Below are positions 8,801-17,221 of a DNA stretch of 64,000 nucleotides, piece after piece. This stretch comes from JAVBKX01 sp031553835. GTDB lineage: Bacteria > Bacteroidota > Bacteroidia > Bacteroidales > Azobacteroidaceae. The stretch is from assembly GCA_031553835.1 (NCBI GenBank), contig JAVBKX010000016.1, positions 248,001 through 312,000 of the forward strand. The letters are read 5' to 3'. Numbering within the stretch: the stretch's first letter is position 1; every line of letters begins with the position of its first letter. The notes beneath the pieces were generated by a model. It searched no databases. It worked only from the letters and a program-made list of their open reading frames with translations, and was not told the DNA's origin. A program made the translations under genes and the position numbers.

Positions 8801-11065
8801 TTATTTCTTCGTTTCTCCCGTCATAATTACCGATTGAATATATCCTTCTTTATCAAAAAACATTTCTTCAATGCAAGTTTCGCGGTGATTCCCGTCCCTG
8901 TCTCCTGCCGGGCGACGATGATATACGATATAATATTGATCGGTTGTTGGATTGTGGATTACAGAATGATGCCCAGCTCCCGTAGCCATGGCCGGATTGG
9001 TTTTTATAACTGTTCCGATGCGATTGAACGGGCCGAAGGGATTATCAGAAATGGCATACGCGACGCGATAATCAGGTCCTGTCCAGCCGCCTTCCGACCA
9101 CATGAAATAATATTTTCCATTGCGGATAAACATGAATGGCCCTTCTACATAATCTTTCGGAGTAATTTCACGAAACATATCTCCTCCGGGCAGAGGTTCA
9201 AATCCGGTGAAATCAGCATTCAATTTGGCTACATTGCAATGTCTCCAGCCTCCGTAGTATATATAATAACTTCCGTCTTTGTCCTGAAATACAAATTGGT
9301 CGATCGGTTGTGCACCATTGTAAAATTTATCAATCAGGGGTTTGCCCAAATAATCTTTAAATGGGCCTTGCGGCTTATCTGCTACAGCGACGCCAATGCC
9401 GCCGTATTCATCATTATTTTGAATGTCGTTGCCTCCGAAGAACATAAAATAACGGTTGTCTTTTTTCACTATGGCAGGCGCCCATAAAGCGCGTTTTACC
9501 CATTTTACATTTTTTACATCCAATACTTTGGAATGTTTTGTCCATTTGGTGAGATCGGTGGAAGAAAAAGCGTCAAAGAAAAGTTGTTTTTCATATCTGT
9601 CTGAGTAAGTCGGATAAATCCAGTATTGATCGTTGAGAAAAACACCTTCCGGATCGGCGTACCAACCGGGAAATGCAGGATTGGCGGTCAATACCTTTTC
9701 TAATGTAATGGTTCGTTTGACCGGTTTATTGATGGTGTAAATAGTTTGGATTAATAATTCCATTTCTTTTTTCCACACTTCCCTGATTTCGGGATACATC
9801 GCTTTGGAGTACATATCCCGGTGTCCGCGCACCCATCCGTCTTTAGCGACGTGTGCGTCGATTACTTCAATCGCTTCGCGGTTGTCGGCGAATAATAATC
9901 CCCTGTCCAACAAGAAATCGAATTCCATCCAGGCGTATTCGCGAAAACGGCGTTCTACTTCCCATCGTTCTTCATTCAAATGCATTACTTTTAATGCTTG
10001 CTGATATTGAGGTGTCGTGGATTCGTCAGCCAGATTAATGCCTTTGGCAAAGTCTTCCGCCGGCCAAACGCCGATCAGTTGTCCGTCGATCAATAAACGA
10101 TAACTTCCGGTCAGCCCTTCTACTTTTAGTAATTCCTGATTCATTTCATCCATAAAAGGAACAACTTTAGTGGCTTGAGATTGCGCTTTTTTCTGTCCCC
10201 AGCCACGGGCAATGGTGTCTAACGGATAAGGCAACGATTTTGCCAGATAATCAAATCGGATGGAAGATGGAGAAACCTGCAAACCGGAGATTGTGCAGTT
10301 GTCCGATTTTGTCACTTGTTTTTCCGATGCATTGATTGCCATATCGGCAACATTTTTTCCGGAAAATCCCTGTGCTTTGAGAAAAAAATACGCCATTACC
10401 ATGTGACCATCGTTGTCGGGGTGAATGCGATCTCCGCCGCAAAGTGTAAACGCCGGATCAGTTTGTTGCCCTTTTTCATTGAGGGCGGTCATCGGGCGGT
10501 TATAGTCCAAAAATTCCCAATGATTTTGTTTCGCAGAAGCTTCCTGAAAATCGACAATCCGCAGCATGGCATCATTTTTCTTTTTGAAAAGATTACCTTC
10601 AAATTGAGCGGTTTGATCGTAGGGAGAACTTCCCATCAGAACGATTCGTGTGTGGGTTAATTCTTGCAGGCGTTTTTCCAAAGGGAGGTAATTATCATAA
10701 CATTCTTTCACTTTTTTATCTGCAAATGCTTGAGCATTATCGCCGTTGTACTCAAAATAACCACTGTCGTTCATGCCGAATGTAACCATCAGTACAGTAG
10801 GTTTTTTGTCCAGAACATCCGCATCAAAGCGTTTATAGATATGAGAAACACAATCCCCGCCAATGCCGGCATTGAATATCTGCAACTGCATGTCCGGGAA
10901 ACGGGTCATGTAATACAACCAAATGTAAGAATGGTAATGCCCTCCGTCGGTAATGCTATTTCCTGCAAAAACAGCTCTGTCTCCTGTTTTGAAAGGAGCG
11001 ATTTGTTGTGCAAACAAAGATGTTGTAATGAATAAAGCAAAGAAGGCTGAAAATAAGTTTTTCAT
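8801..11065 (-). CDS. Secreted two-domain enzyme: SGNH hydrolase fused to GH43 glycosidase
   Basis: A signal peptide (residues 1-19, ending SLFAQQ) leads to an SGNH/GDSL-type domain of about 230 residues. It shows block I VFAGNSITDGG, block II NAGIGGD, block III GMND and block V DRIHPDNDGH, which carries the catalytic Asp/His. A linker domain of about 200 residues follows. The C-terminal third is a GH43 five-bladed propeller: PGWYADPEGVF supplies the catalytic-base Asp, LWAPAIV and VEGPFMF the general-acid Glu, and GAGHHSVIHNP closes the fold. The likely role is removal of acyl esters plus alpha-L-arabinofuranosyl or xylosyl residues from a plant-type polysaccharide in the periplasm. It is monocistronic with its own terminator, and is not next to a SusC/D pair. 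Exact substrate is not readable from sequence. Confidence 0.87.
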   Translation of the reverse strand: MKNLFSAFFALFITTSLFAQQIAPFKTGDRAVFAGNSITDGGHYHSYIWLYYMTRFPDMQLQIFNAGIGGDCVSHIYKRFDADVLDKKPTVLMVTFGMNDSGYFEYNGDNAQAFADKKVKECYDNYLPLEKRLQELTHTRIVLMGSSPYDQTAQFEGNLFKKKNDAMLRIVDFQEASAKQNHWEFLDYNRPMTALNEKGQQTDPAFTLCGGDRIHPDNDGHMVMAYFFLKAQGFSGKNVADMAINASEKQVTKSDNCTISGLQVSPSSIRFDYLAKSLPYPLDTIARGWGQKKAQSQATKVVPFMDEMNQELLKVEGLTGSYRLLIDGQLIGVWPAEDFAKGINLADESTTPQYQQALKVMHLNEERWEVERRFREYAWMEFDFLLDRGLLFADNREAIEVIDAHVAKDGWVRGHRDMYSKAMYPEIREVWKKEMELLIQTIYTINKPVKRTITLEKVLTANPAFPGWYADPEGVFLNDQYWIYPTYSDRYEKQLFFDAFSSTDLTKWTKHSKVLDVKNVKWVKRALWAPAIVKKDNRYFMFFGGNDIQNNDEYGGIGVAVADKPQGPFKDYLGKPLIDKFYNGAQPIDQFVFQDKDGSYYIYYGGWRHCNVAKLNADFTGFEPLPGGDMFREITPKDYVEGPFMFIRNGKYYFMWSEGGWTGPDYRVAYAISDNPFGPFNRIGTVIKTNPAMATGAGHHSVIHNPTTDQYYIVYHRRPAGDRDGNHRETCIEEMFFDKEGYIQSVIMTGETKK

Positions 11066-11098
11066 ACATAAATTATGTTTAAAGTGTCAGATATCAGG

Positions 11099-11106
11099 CA
11101 AAGGTA
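11099..11106 (-). promoter_or_regulatory. Promoter -7 box of the SGNH-GH43 gene
   Basis: TACCTTTG on the minus strand, 33 bases before the start codon; matches TAnnTTTG. No good -33 element is seen. Confidence 0.45.
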
Positions 11107-11158
11107 TAATAAATTTGGAAATTATTTCTTATCGGTATCAATTCTCGTTCTTTTGATA

Positions 11159-11166
11159 TAATTTTG
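11159..11166 (+). promoter_or_regulatory. Promoter -7 box of the TrhP-type U32 gene
   Basis: TAATTTTG fits TAnnTTTG and is 11 bases before the ATG, so the leader would be very short. Confidence 0.4.
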
Positions 11167-11177
11167 TAATCTTATTA

Positions 11178-12431
11178 ATGAAAGATCAGTTCAATATGTA
11201 TGAAATCATGGCCCCTGTCGGCTCATACGAGTCGCTGGCTGCAGCCATTCAGGGAGGAGCGGATTCTATTTACTTCGGTATCGAAGGATTGAATATGCGT
11301 TCCCGTTCTTCCAATAATTTTACTATAAATGACTTGCATGAAATTTCCGCCATTTGCAGAACGCAAGGCGTAAAGACGTATCTCACAGTCAATACTATCA
11401 TTTATAACGAAGATATGATATTGATGAGGCAGGTCGTCGATGCTGCCAAAGAGGCGCAGCTGTCAGCCATTATAGCCGCTGATGTGGCGGCGATGGCGTA
11501 TGCGCGAAACATTGGAGTAGAAGTACATCTTTCCACTCAATTGAATATTTCGAATGTGGAAGCCCTGAAATTTTATGCGCAGTTTGCCGATGTAGTGGTA
11601 TTGGCCAGGGAGTTGAGTTTAGATCAGGTAAAAGAAATTTACACTCAAATTCTGGAACAGCAAATTAAAGGGCCGGGAGGAGAATTGATCCGGATTGAGA
11701 TGTTTTGTCACGGGGCTTTGTGTATGGCTGTTTCCGGAAAATGTTATCTCAGTTTGCACGAAATGGATGCTTCTGCCAATCGTGGCGCTTGCAACCAGAT
11801 ATGCCGACGCGGATACATCGTGAAAGACAAAGAGACGGATATTGAATTGGAAATAGACAATCAATATATTATGTCGCCCAAAGATTTGAAAACGATTCAT
11901 TTTCTGAACAAAATGCTCGATGCCGGCGTTAGGGTGTTCAAAATCGAAGGACGTGCGCGCGGACCGGAATATGTACGGATTGTGACCGAATGTTATAAAG
12001 AGGCTATTCTGGCTTACCATGAAGGCACTTTTACCGATGAGAAAATTACGGAGTGGGATATTCGTCTGAAACGGGTTTTTAATCGTGGATTCTGGAATGG
12101 ATATTATTTGGGTCAGCGATTGGGAGAATGGAGCAATCAATATGGCAACGAAGCTGCCGAGCGTAAAATGTACATCGGTAAGGTACTTAAATATTTTTCT
12201 AATTTAGGCGTGGCCGAAATATTGTTGGAAACGCAATCCCTGAATGTCGGAGATAAAGCATTGATAACCGGGCCGACGACCGGCGCTTTGTTTTTGGATG
12301 TGGAAGAAATCAGAGTTGAACTTCAACCTGTGGGACAGGCTCATAAAGGCGAACGTTTTTCTATCCGTGTGCCGGAGAAAGTCCGTCCTTCAGATAAATT
12401 TTTTAAATTAATCATTCAAAATAACGAGTAA
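11178..12431 (+). CDS. trhP: U32-family protein, TrhP (YegQ)-like tRNA hydroxylation factor
   Basis: The 417-residue protein is a complete single-unit U32 protein. An N-terminal barrel (MAPVGSYESLAAAIQGGADSIYFG) is followed by the family signature EMFCHGALCMAVSGKCYLS ... ANRGACNQICRRGY at about residues 176-215, with the Cys residues thought to bind an Fe-S cluster, and a C-terminal beta domain. Length and signature match the TrhP/YegQ branch, which takes part in 5-hydroxyuridine formation at tRNA position 34 using prephenate-derived chemistry. The peptidase name is historical. It overlaps nothing but is followed by an OsmC gene after a single base. It is intact, unlike the second U32 gene of the window. 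Confidence 0.88.
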   Translation: MKDQFNMYEIMAPVGSYESLAAAIQGGADSIYFGIEGLNMRSRSSNNFTINDLHEISAICRTQGVKTYLTVNTIIYNEDMILMRQVVDAAKEAQLSAIIAADVAAMAYARNIGVEVHLSTQLNISNVEALKFYAQFADVVVLARELSLDQVKEIYTQILEQQIKGPGGELIRIEMFCHGALCMAVSGKCYLSLHEMDASANRGACNQICRRGYIVKDKETDIELEIDNQYIMSPKDLKTIHFLNKMLDAGVRVFKIEGRARGPEYVRIVTECYKEAILAYHEGTFTDEKITEWDIRLKRVFNRGFWNGYYLGQRLGEWSNQYGNEAAERKMYIGKVLKYFSNLGVAEILLETQSLNVGDKALITGPTTGALFLDVEEIRVELQPVGQAHKGERFSIRVPEKVRPSDKFFKLIIQNNE

Positions 12432-12432
12432 A

Positions 12433-12843
12433 ATGGAAACGGTAAGAACAACTTATTTGGGAGATTTGAAAACAGAAGCTGTGCATGTGAAATCGGGAGC
12501 TAAAATTCTCACCGAAGCGCCGGAAGATAATCATGGAAAAGGAGAGGTGTTTTCTCCGACCGATCTGTTTGCTGCTTCGTATGCCAGTTGTGCGCTGACT
12601 ATCATGGGAATTGCGGCGCAGGCGCATGGTTTTAATATCGACGGCGCTACTGCAACAACGACTAAAGTGATGGGCAATGGCCCGCGGCGAGTGGTGGAAC
12701 TGATTGTGGAATATACTTTTCCACACAATGATTACAGCGCTAAAGAACGAAAATTTATTGAAGTGGCTGTCAAGGAATGTCCTGTAGCCAATAGCCTGAG
12801 TCCTGATTTGAAGATTACCAAAACGATTACTTATAAGGGCTGA
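12433..12843 (+). CDS. OsmC/Ohr-family peroxiredoxin-like protein
   Basis: This 136-residue protein has the OsmC fold. The segment SPTDLFAASYASCALTIMGIAAQAHG (about residues 40-65) contains the first conserved Cys, and VAVKECPVANSL near residue 117 holds the second. In OsmC/Ohr proteins these two cysteines reduce organic hydroperoxides. The gene begins one base after the U32 stop, so the two are translated from one message. The general subfamily (YhfA/SACOL1771-like) seems closer than true Ohr, but the substrate is not known. Confidence 0.88.
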   Translation: METVRTTYLGDLKTEAVHVKSGAKILTEAPEDNHGKGEVFSPTDLFAASYASCALTIMGIAAQAHGFNIDGATATTTKVMGNGPRRVVELIVEYTFPHNDYSAKERKFIEVAVKECPVANSLSPDLKITKTITYKG

Positions 12844-12855
12844 GCCCTGTTTCCC

Positions 12856-13551
12856 TTATTCTGCTATCGCCAACGTTAATATACTGATGTTGGCGGTGGT
12901 ATTTTTAATAATAGGATGAATGCACGCTTCCAGCGTGGATCCGGTAGTCAGCACATCATCTACGAGCAATAAATGTTGTCCGGAAAAATCGGTTTCCGGA
13001 ACAAAACAGAATATTTCTTTGGTGTTTAACCACCGTTCAAATGCATTTTTTCGAGTTTGGGAAATGTTGGCTTTTTGCCTGATGAGCGATTGGGTGTAAA
13101 GGGGGATTTGTGTGATTTCAGAGATGCCCCGGGCGATGGCTTCCGATTGATTAAATCCACGGAGTTTCAATTTGTTTTTGTGAAGGGGAACGGGAATGAT
13201 GCCGTCAATATGGTCGAAAAAACCGCTGTCTTTTATTTCTTTTGCCATCAGATTACCCATGTATTTTCCTAATTTTTCATTTTTGCGGTATTTGATTTCG
13301 GCTACGATCTGTTGTCCTTTTCCTCCTTTGTTGTAATACAGAAAAGAACTGATTTGTAGAAACGGAATTTTTCCTTCGAATCGTAAAGTTGCTGCATTTT
13401 GTGGGGCTGCATGGTAATTTGTACGGGGAATATTGCGTTGACAAAATAAACAAAAATGCATTTCATTACCCGTGAGTTGACGGCGGCAAAGTACGCAGAT
13501 GCGTGGATACAAAAGGGAAAGCAAGTCTTTCCAATAAGAAATAAGTTTCAT
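12856..13551 (-). CDS. comF: ComF family phosphoribosyltransferase-like protein
   Basis: The 231-residue protein has the normal ComF layout. An N-terminal zinc-ribbon-like pair of CxxC motifs (ICVLCRRQL, HFCLFCQRN at about residues 18-38) precedes a phosphoribosyltransferase domain ending in the PRPP-binding motif LLLVDDVLTTGSTLEA (about 193-208). The IIPVPLHKNKLKLRGFNQSEAIA segment is a family hallmark. In naturally competent bacteria ComF helps handle incoming single-stranded DNA; in other bacteria its role is unclear. It is convergent with the OsmC gene (12-base gap) and lies downstream of recX on the same strand. Confidence 0.9.
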   Translation of the reverse strand: MKLISYWKDLLSLLYPRICVLCRRQLTGNEMHFCLFCQRNIPRTNYHAAPQNAATLRFEGKIPFLQISSFLYYNKGGKGQQIVAEIKYRKNEKLGKYMGNLMAKEIKDSGFFDHIDGIIPVPLHKNKLKLRGFNQSEAIARGISEITQIPLYTQSLIRQKANISQTRKNAFERWLNTKEIFCFVPETDFSGQHLLLVDDVLTTGSTLEACIHPIIKNTTANISILTLAIAE

Positions 13552-13587
13552 TGTCGGAATTGGTTAATAGGTGGTAAAAGAGTGAAT

Positions 13588-14043
13588 TTAATCGATTTTC
13601 AACGCTTTGCTGATTTCGTCCTGCGAAAATCCTCTGCCGGCAGCAAAACGCATCAATTTTAAATTGATTTCGTACTCGGATTTTCCTTTGACAGATTTTC
13701 TTTTGGCGGCCAACAATTGTATCAGCCTTTCCCTGTCGGCTTCCGGGTCGATAGTTGCCAAAGCATCTTGTATAATATCGTCCGGAATATTCCGTTTTTT
13801 TAATTCGTAACGTATTTTATAAATGCCCCATTTGTTGTATTTGCTTTTATCATTGACATAAGCGCGGCAGTACCGTTTTTCGTCAATAAAACCTTCTTTC
13901 TGTAACTTCGACAGGATGGCGTTTGCTTCATTAGCGGGAATTTCCCATCGGTCGAGTTTTCTTCGAACTTCCCAAATACAATGTTCGGCCGCACTGCAAA
14001 AGGCTGCTAAAAGTTCTAATGCTTTTTCTTTTGTGATTGCCAT
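13588..14043 (-). CDS. recX: RecX-family regulatory protein
   Basis: The 151-residue helical protein shows the three tandem RecX motifs: WEIPANEANAILSKLQKEGFIDEKRYCRAYVNDK (about 31-65), YKIRYELKKRNIPDDIIQDAL, and the C-terminal INLKLMRFAAGRGFSQDEISKAL. RecX binds RecA filaments and limits recombination and SOS induction. Its size fits the family. It lies 36 bases upstream of comF and probably shares its transcript, a plausible DNA-uptake/recombination pairing. Its 5' region is an odd purine-rich repeat tract (see the repeat at 14050-14180). Confidence 0.9.
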   Translation of the reverse strand: MAITKEKALELLAAFCSAAEHCIWEVRRKLDRWEIPANEANAILSKLQKEGFIDEKRYCRAYVNDKSKYNKWGIYKIRYELKKRNIPDDIIQDALATIDPEADRERLIQLLAAKRKSVKGKSEYEINLKLMRFAAGRGFSQDEISKALKID

Positions 14044-14049
14044 AGTTTA

Positions 14050-14180
14050 TTTCATTCCTTCATTCTTTCATTTTTTCATTTCTTCATTTCTTCATTTCTT
14101 CATTTCCTTCATTCCTTCATTTTTTCATTTTTTCATTCTTTCATTTCTTTCATTTTTTCATTCCTCCCTCCCTCCATTTC
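14050..14180. repeat. Imperfect short tandem repeat of TTCATT units
   Basis: Roughly 130 bases consist of variants of TTCATT separated by one to four pyrimidines, so the plus strand is almost free of purines except the single A in each unit. It begins a few bases before the recX start codon, so on the recX strand it is a GAATGA-type purine tract in the leader. Such tracts slip during replication. Confidence 0.85.
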
Positions 14181-14283
14181 TTTGTGTCAAAAATAGTAGA
14201 TAAATTGCAAAGTGCATAAACTTTGTGTCATTTTTTGTACATTTATCCCCGAATCAGGGGATTGATTTTTTTTGTTTTATGAT

Positions 14284-14291
14284 TAATTTTG
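14284..14291 (+). promoter_or_regulatory. Promoter -7 box of the response-regulator remnant
   Basis: TAATTTTG fits TAnnTTTG, with ATTG 19 bases upstream (14261-14264). It may now drive the lipoprotein gene downstream. Confidence 0.45.
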
Positions 14292-14317
14292 CGAAAACAA
14301 AATAGTAAAAAGGAGAT

Positions 14318-14575
14318 ATGGTTGCTGTACATATAGCAGATGATCATGCAGTGATGGTGGAATTGCTGATTCCGGTAGTAAACGGTTCGGGCATTGCCCA
14401 TATCAACGGATCTTCATTGACATTGTCGGAATGCCGGAAAGCATTGGTTGCAGATCTGCCCGACATATTATTACTCGACATCAATATGTTGGATGGTAAT
14501 GGAATAGATGTTTTATTTAGACACAAATATGTTTATCTTTGGGCTCATCTCACTCGAATTCGCAGGAATGAATAG
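14318..14575 (+). pseudogene. Truncated response regulator (receiver domain stump)
   Basis: The first 65 residues are a clear NarL/LuxR-type receiver start: VAVHIADDHAVMVELL with the acidic pair DD, and PDILLLDINMLDGNGIDVLF with the phosphoacceptor Asp. Homology then stops abruptly; the last 18 residues (RHKYVYLWAHLTRIRRNE) are unrelated, and the Thr/Ser and Lys of the receiver and the whole DNA-binding domain are missing. The likely cause is deletion of the 3' part. The promoter and start codon still look intact, so a stump protein could be made. It is too short to fold as a receiver. Confidence 0.75.
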
Positions 14576-14613
14576 ACATAATATTACAGAAAACAGATCA
14601 ATTAATAATCAGG

Positions 14614-15927
14614 ATGAAACGAATGAAATGCAATGTGTTAAAAAGTGCGATTCTGCTTTGTGTGGTGTTGGTTGGTTGTAAAAATGCAACACAAGAACAT
14701 CTCATACCTAAAGAATTAGCCCAAAAAATCAGTCGGGACTCGGCTTTGACAGTAGTGAAACAAAAAGCGGAAACGTTGCTTGCTACCGGTTTGAATGCCG
14801 GCGATGGTTATCATGAAATTTGGATCCGCGACCTGAATACTTTTATCGAATTGGGTTGCAAAGTAGGCGATGTAGCCAAAATCAGAGAATCCTTGCTGAC
14901 TTTTTTCAAATTTCAGGGGGAAGATGGCAACATTGTAGATGGTTATGTGAAAACGGGAGAATCCAACATTCCGTATGATTTCTATTATAGTGATTTGGCG
15001 CCTGGTTTTGCCGCTCATAAAAACACGGTTGAAACCGATCAGGAATCTTCGCTTATCCAGGCGGTCGCTAAATATATTCGCGTTACGGGCGACAAGTCGA
15101 TTTTATCGGAGGTTGTGGGCGATATTCCGGTTGAAACCCGTATGGCCGATGCATTACAGTTTCTCATGAATGAAAGATATGACGCAAAATATGGTTTGTT
15201 ATGGGGCGCTACAACTGCCGATTGGGGGGATGTACAGCCCGAACATGAATGGGGCGTTGCTATGGACAGCACTTCTCATTTAAGTATCGATATTTATGAT
15301 AATGCCATGTTTGTGATCGCCATTAATGATTATTTGGAAGTGGTGGCCGGAGTTGATACAAAAAGCTGGACTGATTGCAGGGATAAAATTGCACAAAATG
15401 TCAGAAAATATCTCTGGGACAATGAAAAACAAAAATTTATTCCTCATTTGTATCTGGATGGATCGCCTTTTCCTGCTGATTTTGACGAAAACGAAATTTA
15501 TTACCATGGGGGAACAACTATTGCCATTGAAGCCGGTTTATTGACGCGGGACGAAATTCTGACGGCATACCATAAAATGCAGGAAAATGTAAAAATGGCT
15601 CATGCCCAAACAATTGGATTGACTATGTATCCGCCTTATCCCAACGGAATGTTTAAAAATCCCGGGTTTACACAGTATTCCTATCAAAATGGCGGCGATT
15701 GGACGTGGTTTGGCGGACGTATGATTCAACAATTGATCTTGAATGGTTTTTATCAGGAAGCCTACGAAGCGATGACTCCGATGCTGGCCAGGGTGATTCA
15801 ACACCATGGTTTTTATGAATGGTGGTCGCCCGACGGAACCCCTCATTCGGGTAACTTCCGAGGTTCTGCAGGTGTGCTGTGGAAAGCGATACAACTGATG
15901 GAATCTTCCATGCAACAGACATTATAA
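14614..15927 (+). CDS. Lipoprotein with a six-hairpin (alpha/alpha) glycosidase-like fold
   Basis: A lipoprotein signal (ILLCVVLVGC, Cys about residue 22) anchors a 437-residue protein. The helical pairs, the GYHEIWIRDLNTFIE motif near residue 66, the GLLWGATTADWGD segment (about 194) and GGDWTWFGGRM (about 364) resemble the six-hairpin glycosidase superfamily (amylo-glucosidase, GH63 and GH94-like), where Asp/Glu residues near these points are catalytic. I cannot assign a GH family. Thirty bases downstream is a rhamnose mutarotase, suggesting action on a rhamnose-containing glycan. Product may be periplasmic or surface exposed. Confidence 0.7.
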   Translation: MKRMKCNVLKSAILLCVVLVGCKNATQEHLIPKELAQKISRDSALTVVKQKAETLLATGLNAGDGYHEIWIRDLNTFIELGCKVGDVAKIRESLLTFFKFQGEDGNIVDGYVKTGESNIPYDFYYSDLAPGFAAHKNTVETDQESSLIQAVAKYIRVTGDKSILSEVVGDIPVETRMADALQFLMNERYDAKYGLLWGATTADWGDVQPEHEWGVAMDSTSHLSIDIYDNAMFVIAINDYLEVVAGVDTKSWTDCRDKIAQNVRKYLWDNEKQKFIPHLYLDGSPFPADFDENEIYYHGGTTIAIEAGLLTRDEILTAYHKMQENVKMAHAQTIGLTMYPPYPNGMFKNPGFTQYSYQNGGDWTWFGGRMIQQLILNGFYQEAYEAMTPMLARVIQHHGFYEWWSPDGTPHSGNFRGSAGVLWKAIQLMESSMQQTL

Positions 15928-15956
15928 ATCGGGATGAACTGTAATTTTTAGAAAAT

Positions 15957-16280
15957 ATGAAACGATATGGAAATATAATCGGGGTAGCGCCTGATAAACT
16001 GGAAGAATATAAACAATTGCATGCGGCGGTTTGGCCGGGTGTTCTTCGGATGATCAAAGAATGCAACATCCGCAATTATTCGATTTATTATAAAGATGGA
16101 TATTTGTTTAGCTATTTTGAATATGTAGGCAATGACTATGAGGCCGATATGGCTAAAATGGCCGCCGATCCCGAAACTCAACGCTGGTGGGCTGTTTGCG
16201 AACCTTGCCAGCAGCCGCTCGAAACCTGTGCGCCCGGAGAATGGTGGGCGGAAATGGCAGAAGTATTCCATACCGATTGA
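15957..16280 (+). CDS. rhaM: L-rhamnose mutarotase (DUF718 family)
   Basis: This 107-residue protein matches RhaM: KRYGNIIGVAPDKLEEYKQLHAAVWPGV with the catalytic-region His, then IRNYSIYYKDGYLFSYFEYVG and a WWAVCEPCQQPL segment. The enzyme interconverts alpha and beta anomers of L-rhamnose (some relatives use L-fucose) to feed the isomerase. It follows the glycosidase-like lipoprotein by 29 bases and is probably cotranscribed. No rhamnose isomerase, kinase or aldolase is in the window. It converges on prmC. Confidence 0.9.
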   Translation: MKRYGNIIGVAPDKLEEYKQLHAAVWPGVLRMIKECNIRNYSIYYKDGYLFSYFEYVGNDYEADMAKMAADPETQRWWAVCEPCQQPLETCAPGEWWAEMAEVFHTD

Positions 16281-16291
16281 TTCATTTTTTT

Positions 16292-17164
16292 CTAACTTTG
16301 AAGTTCTCTATAGCATCCTTTAGTCATCCGGTCGTTTCCGGAAAGATCTTTTTTTAATACCGTATGTTGATACCCCTTGTGATCGAGAAGCTCCAATACT
16401 GCGCTTCCTCCCGATGCATTGGTCTCAAAATAAAGGGCGCCGTGGTTAGCCAAATGCTTTTTCCCAAATTCGGCAATCCGTTCGTAAAACAGCAAGGGTT
16501 GGTTTTCTGGGACAAATAACGCCAGATGAGGCTCGTAATCCAGTACATTACGCTCCATCGTTTCCTGTTCTGAAGGAGTGATGTAGGGAGGATTGCTGAC
16601 AATAATGTCGAATGTTCCCGCCGGATTATTTTCTTCTGAAACATCAAGTATGTCATGTTGTAGCCATTCGATAGATACCTGGTTGATGGTTGCATTTTTC
16701 CGGGCAACCTGCAAGGCTTCCGGAGAAATATCCATGCCATAAACAACCGCTTCGGGAAGATGTTTTGCCAAACTGACGGCAATACAACCGCTTCCTGTGC
16801 CTATATCTAAAATCCGGATTTTTTTTGACGATGAAGTACTGTTGATGTCAGCCAATATCCATTCGACCAATTCTTCAGTTTCCGGACGCGGAATCAATAC
16901 ATGTGGATTGACATAGAACGGCATTCCGAAAAATTCGGTGCCTTCCAGTAAGTATTGGATCGGTTGATGTTGCAGCAATCCGGAGACAATATCTTCTATC
17001 AATGTTCTTTCGTTTGGAAGGATTTGTGTATCTTTGCCGCTCCATATTTCATGCATGGGCAGATGGCAAACATGATTTAATATGATGCGGATAAAAGATT
17101 CGGTTTCCCGGGCAGGATATACCGTATTTAATCGCTCACGGATGTAACGGATTGTTGTTTTCAT
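16292..17164 (-). CDS. prmC: Release factor glutamine N5-methyltransferase PrmC
   Basis: The 290-residue enzyme methylates the GGQ glutamine of RF1 and RF2 with SAM. The SAM-binding motif ILDIGTGSGCIAVSLA, the acidic end of strand 2 (VYGMDIS) and the substrate motif DIIVSNPPYITPSE are all present, with the PrmC N-terminal helical domain (ERTLIEDIVSGLLQHQPIQYLLEGTEFFG). I chose the ATG at 17164 (MKTTIRYI); a start at 17200 would precede the -7 box. It is divergent from ribD. Confidence 0.95.
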   Translation of the reverse strand: MKTTIRYIRERLNTVYPARETESFIRIILNHVCHLPMHEIWSGKDTQILPNERTLIEDIVSGLLQHQPIQYLLEGTEFFGMPFYVNPHVLIPRPETEELVEWILADINSTSSSKKIRILDIGTGSGCIAVSLAKHLPEAVVYGMDISPEALQVARKNATINQVSIEWLQHDILDVSEENNPAGTFDIIVSNPPYITPSEQETMERNVLDYEPHLALFVPENQPLLFYERIAEFGKKHLANHGALYFETNASGGSAVLELLDHKGYQHTVLKKDLSGNDRMTKGCYRELQS

Positions 17165-17177
17165 ATAAACTTTGCTG

Positions 17178-17185
17178 CAAAAGTA
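17178..17185 (-). promoter_or_regulatory. prmC promoter, -7 box
   Basis: TACTTTTG on the minus strand, 13 bases before the prmC start. It supports the shorter prmC start. Confidence 0.45.
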
Positions 17186-17221
17186 AGACTTAAAACTCAA
17201 AACTTAAAACTTATATTCCGA

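Noticed and set aside
8786..9487. 233-residue plus-strand frame opposite the GH43 domain
   Set aside because: The minus-strand frame carries all GH43 motifs; this frame is a shadow and runs over the terminator stem.
14050..14180. CRISPR array
   Set aside because: The units are 6-9 bases of simple sequence with no 25-40 base repeats or unique spacers, and no cas gene is near.
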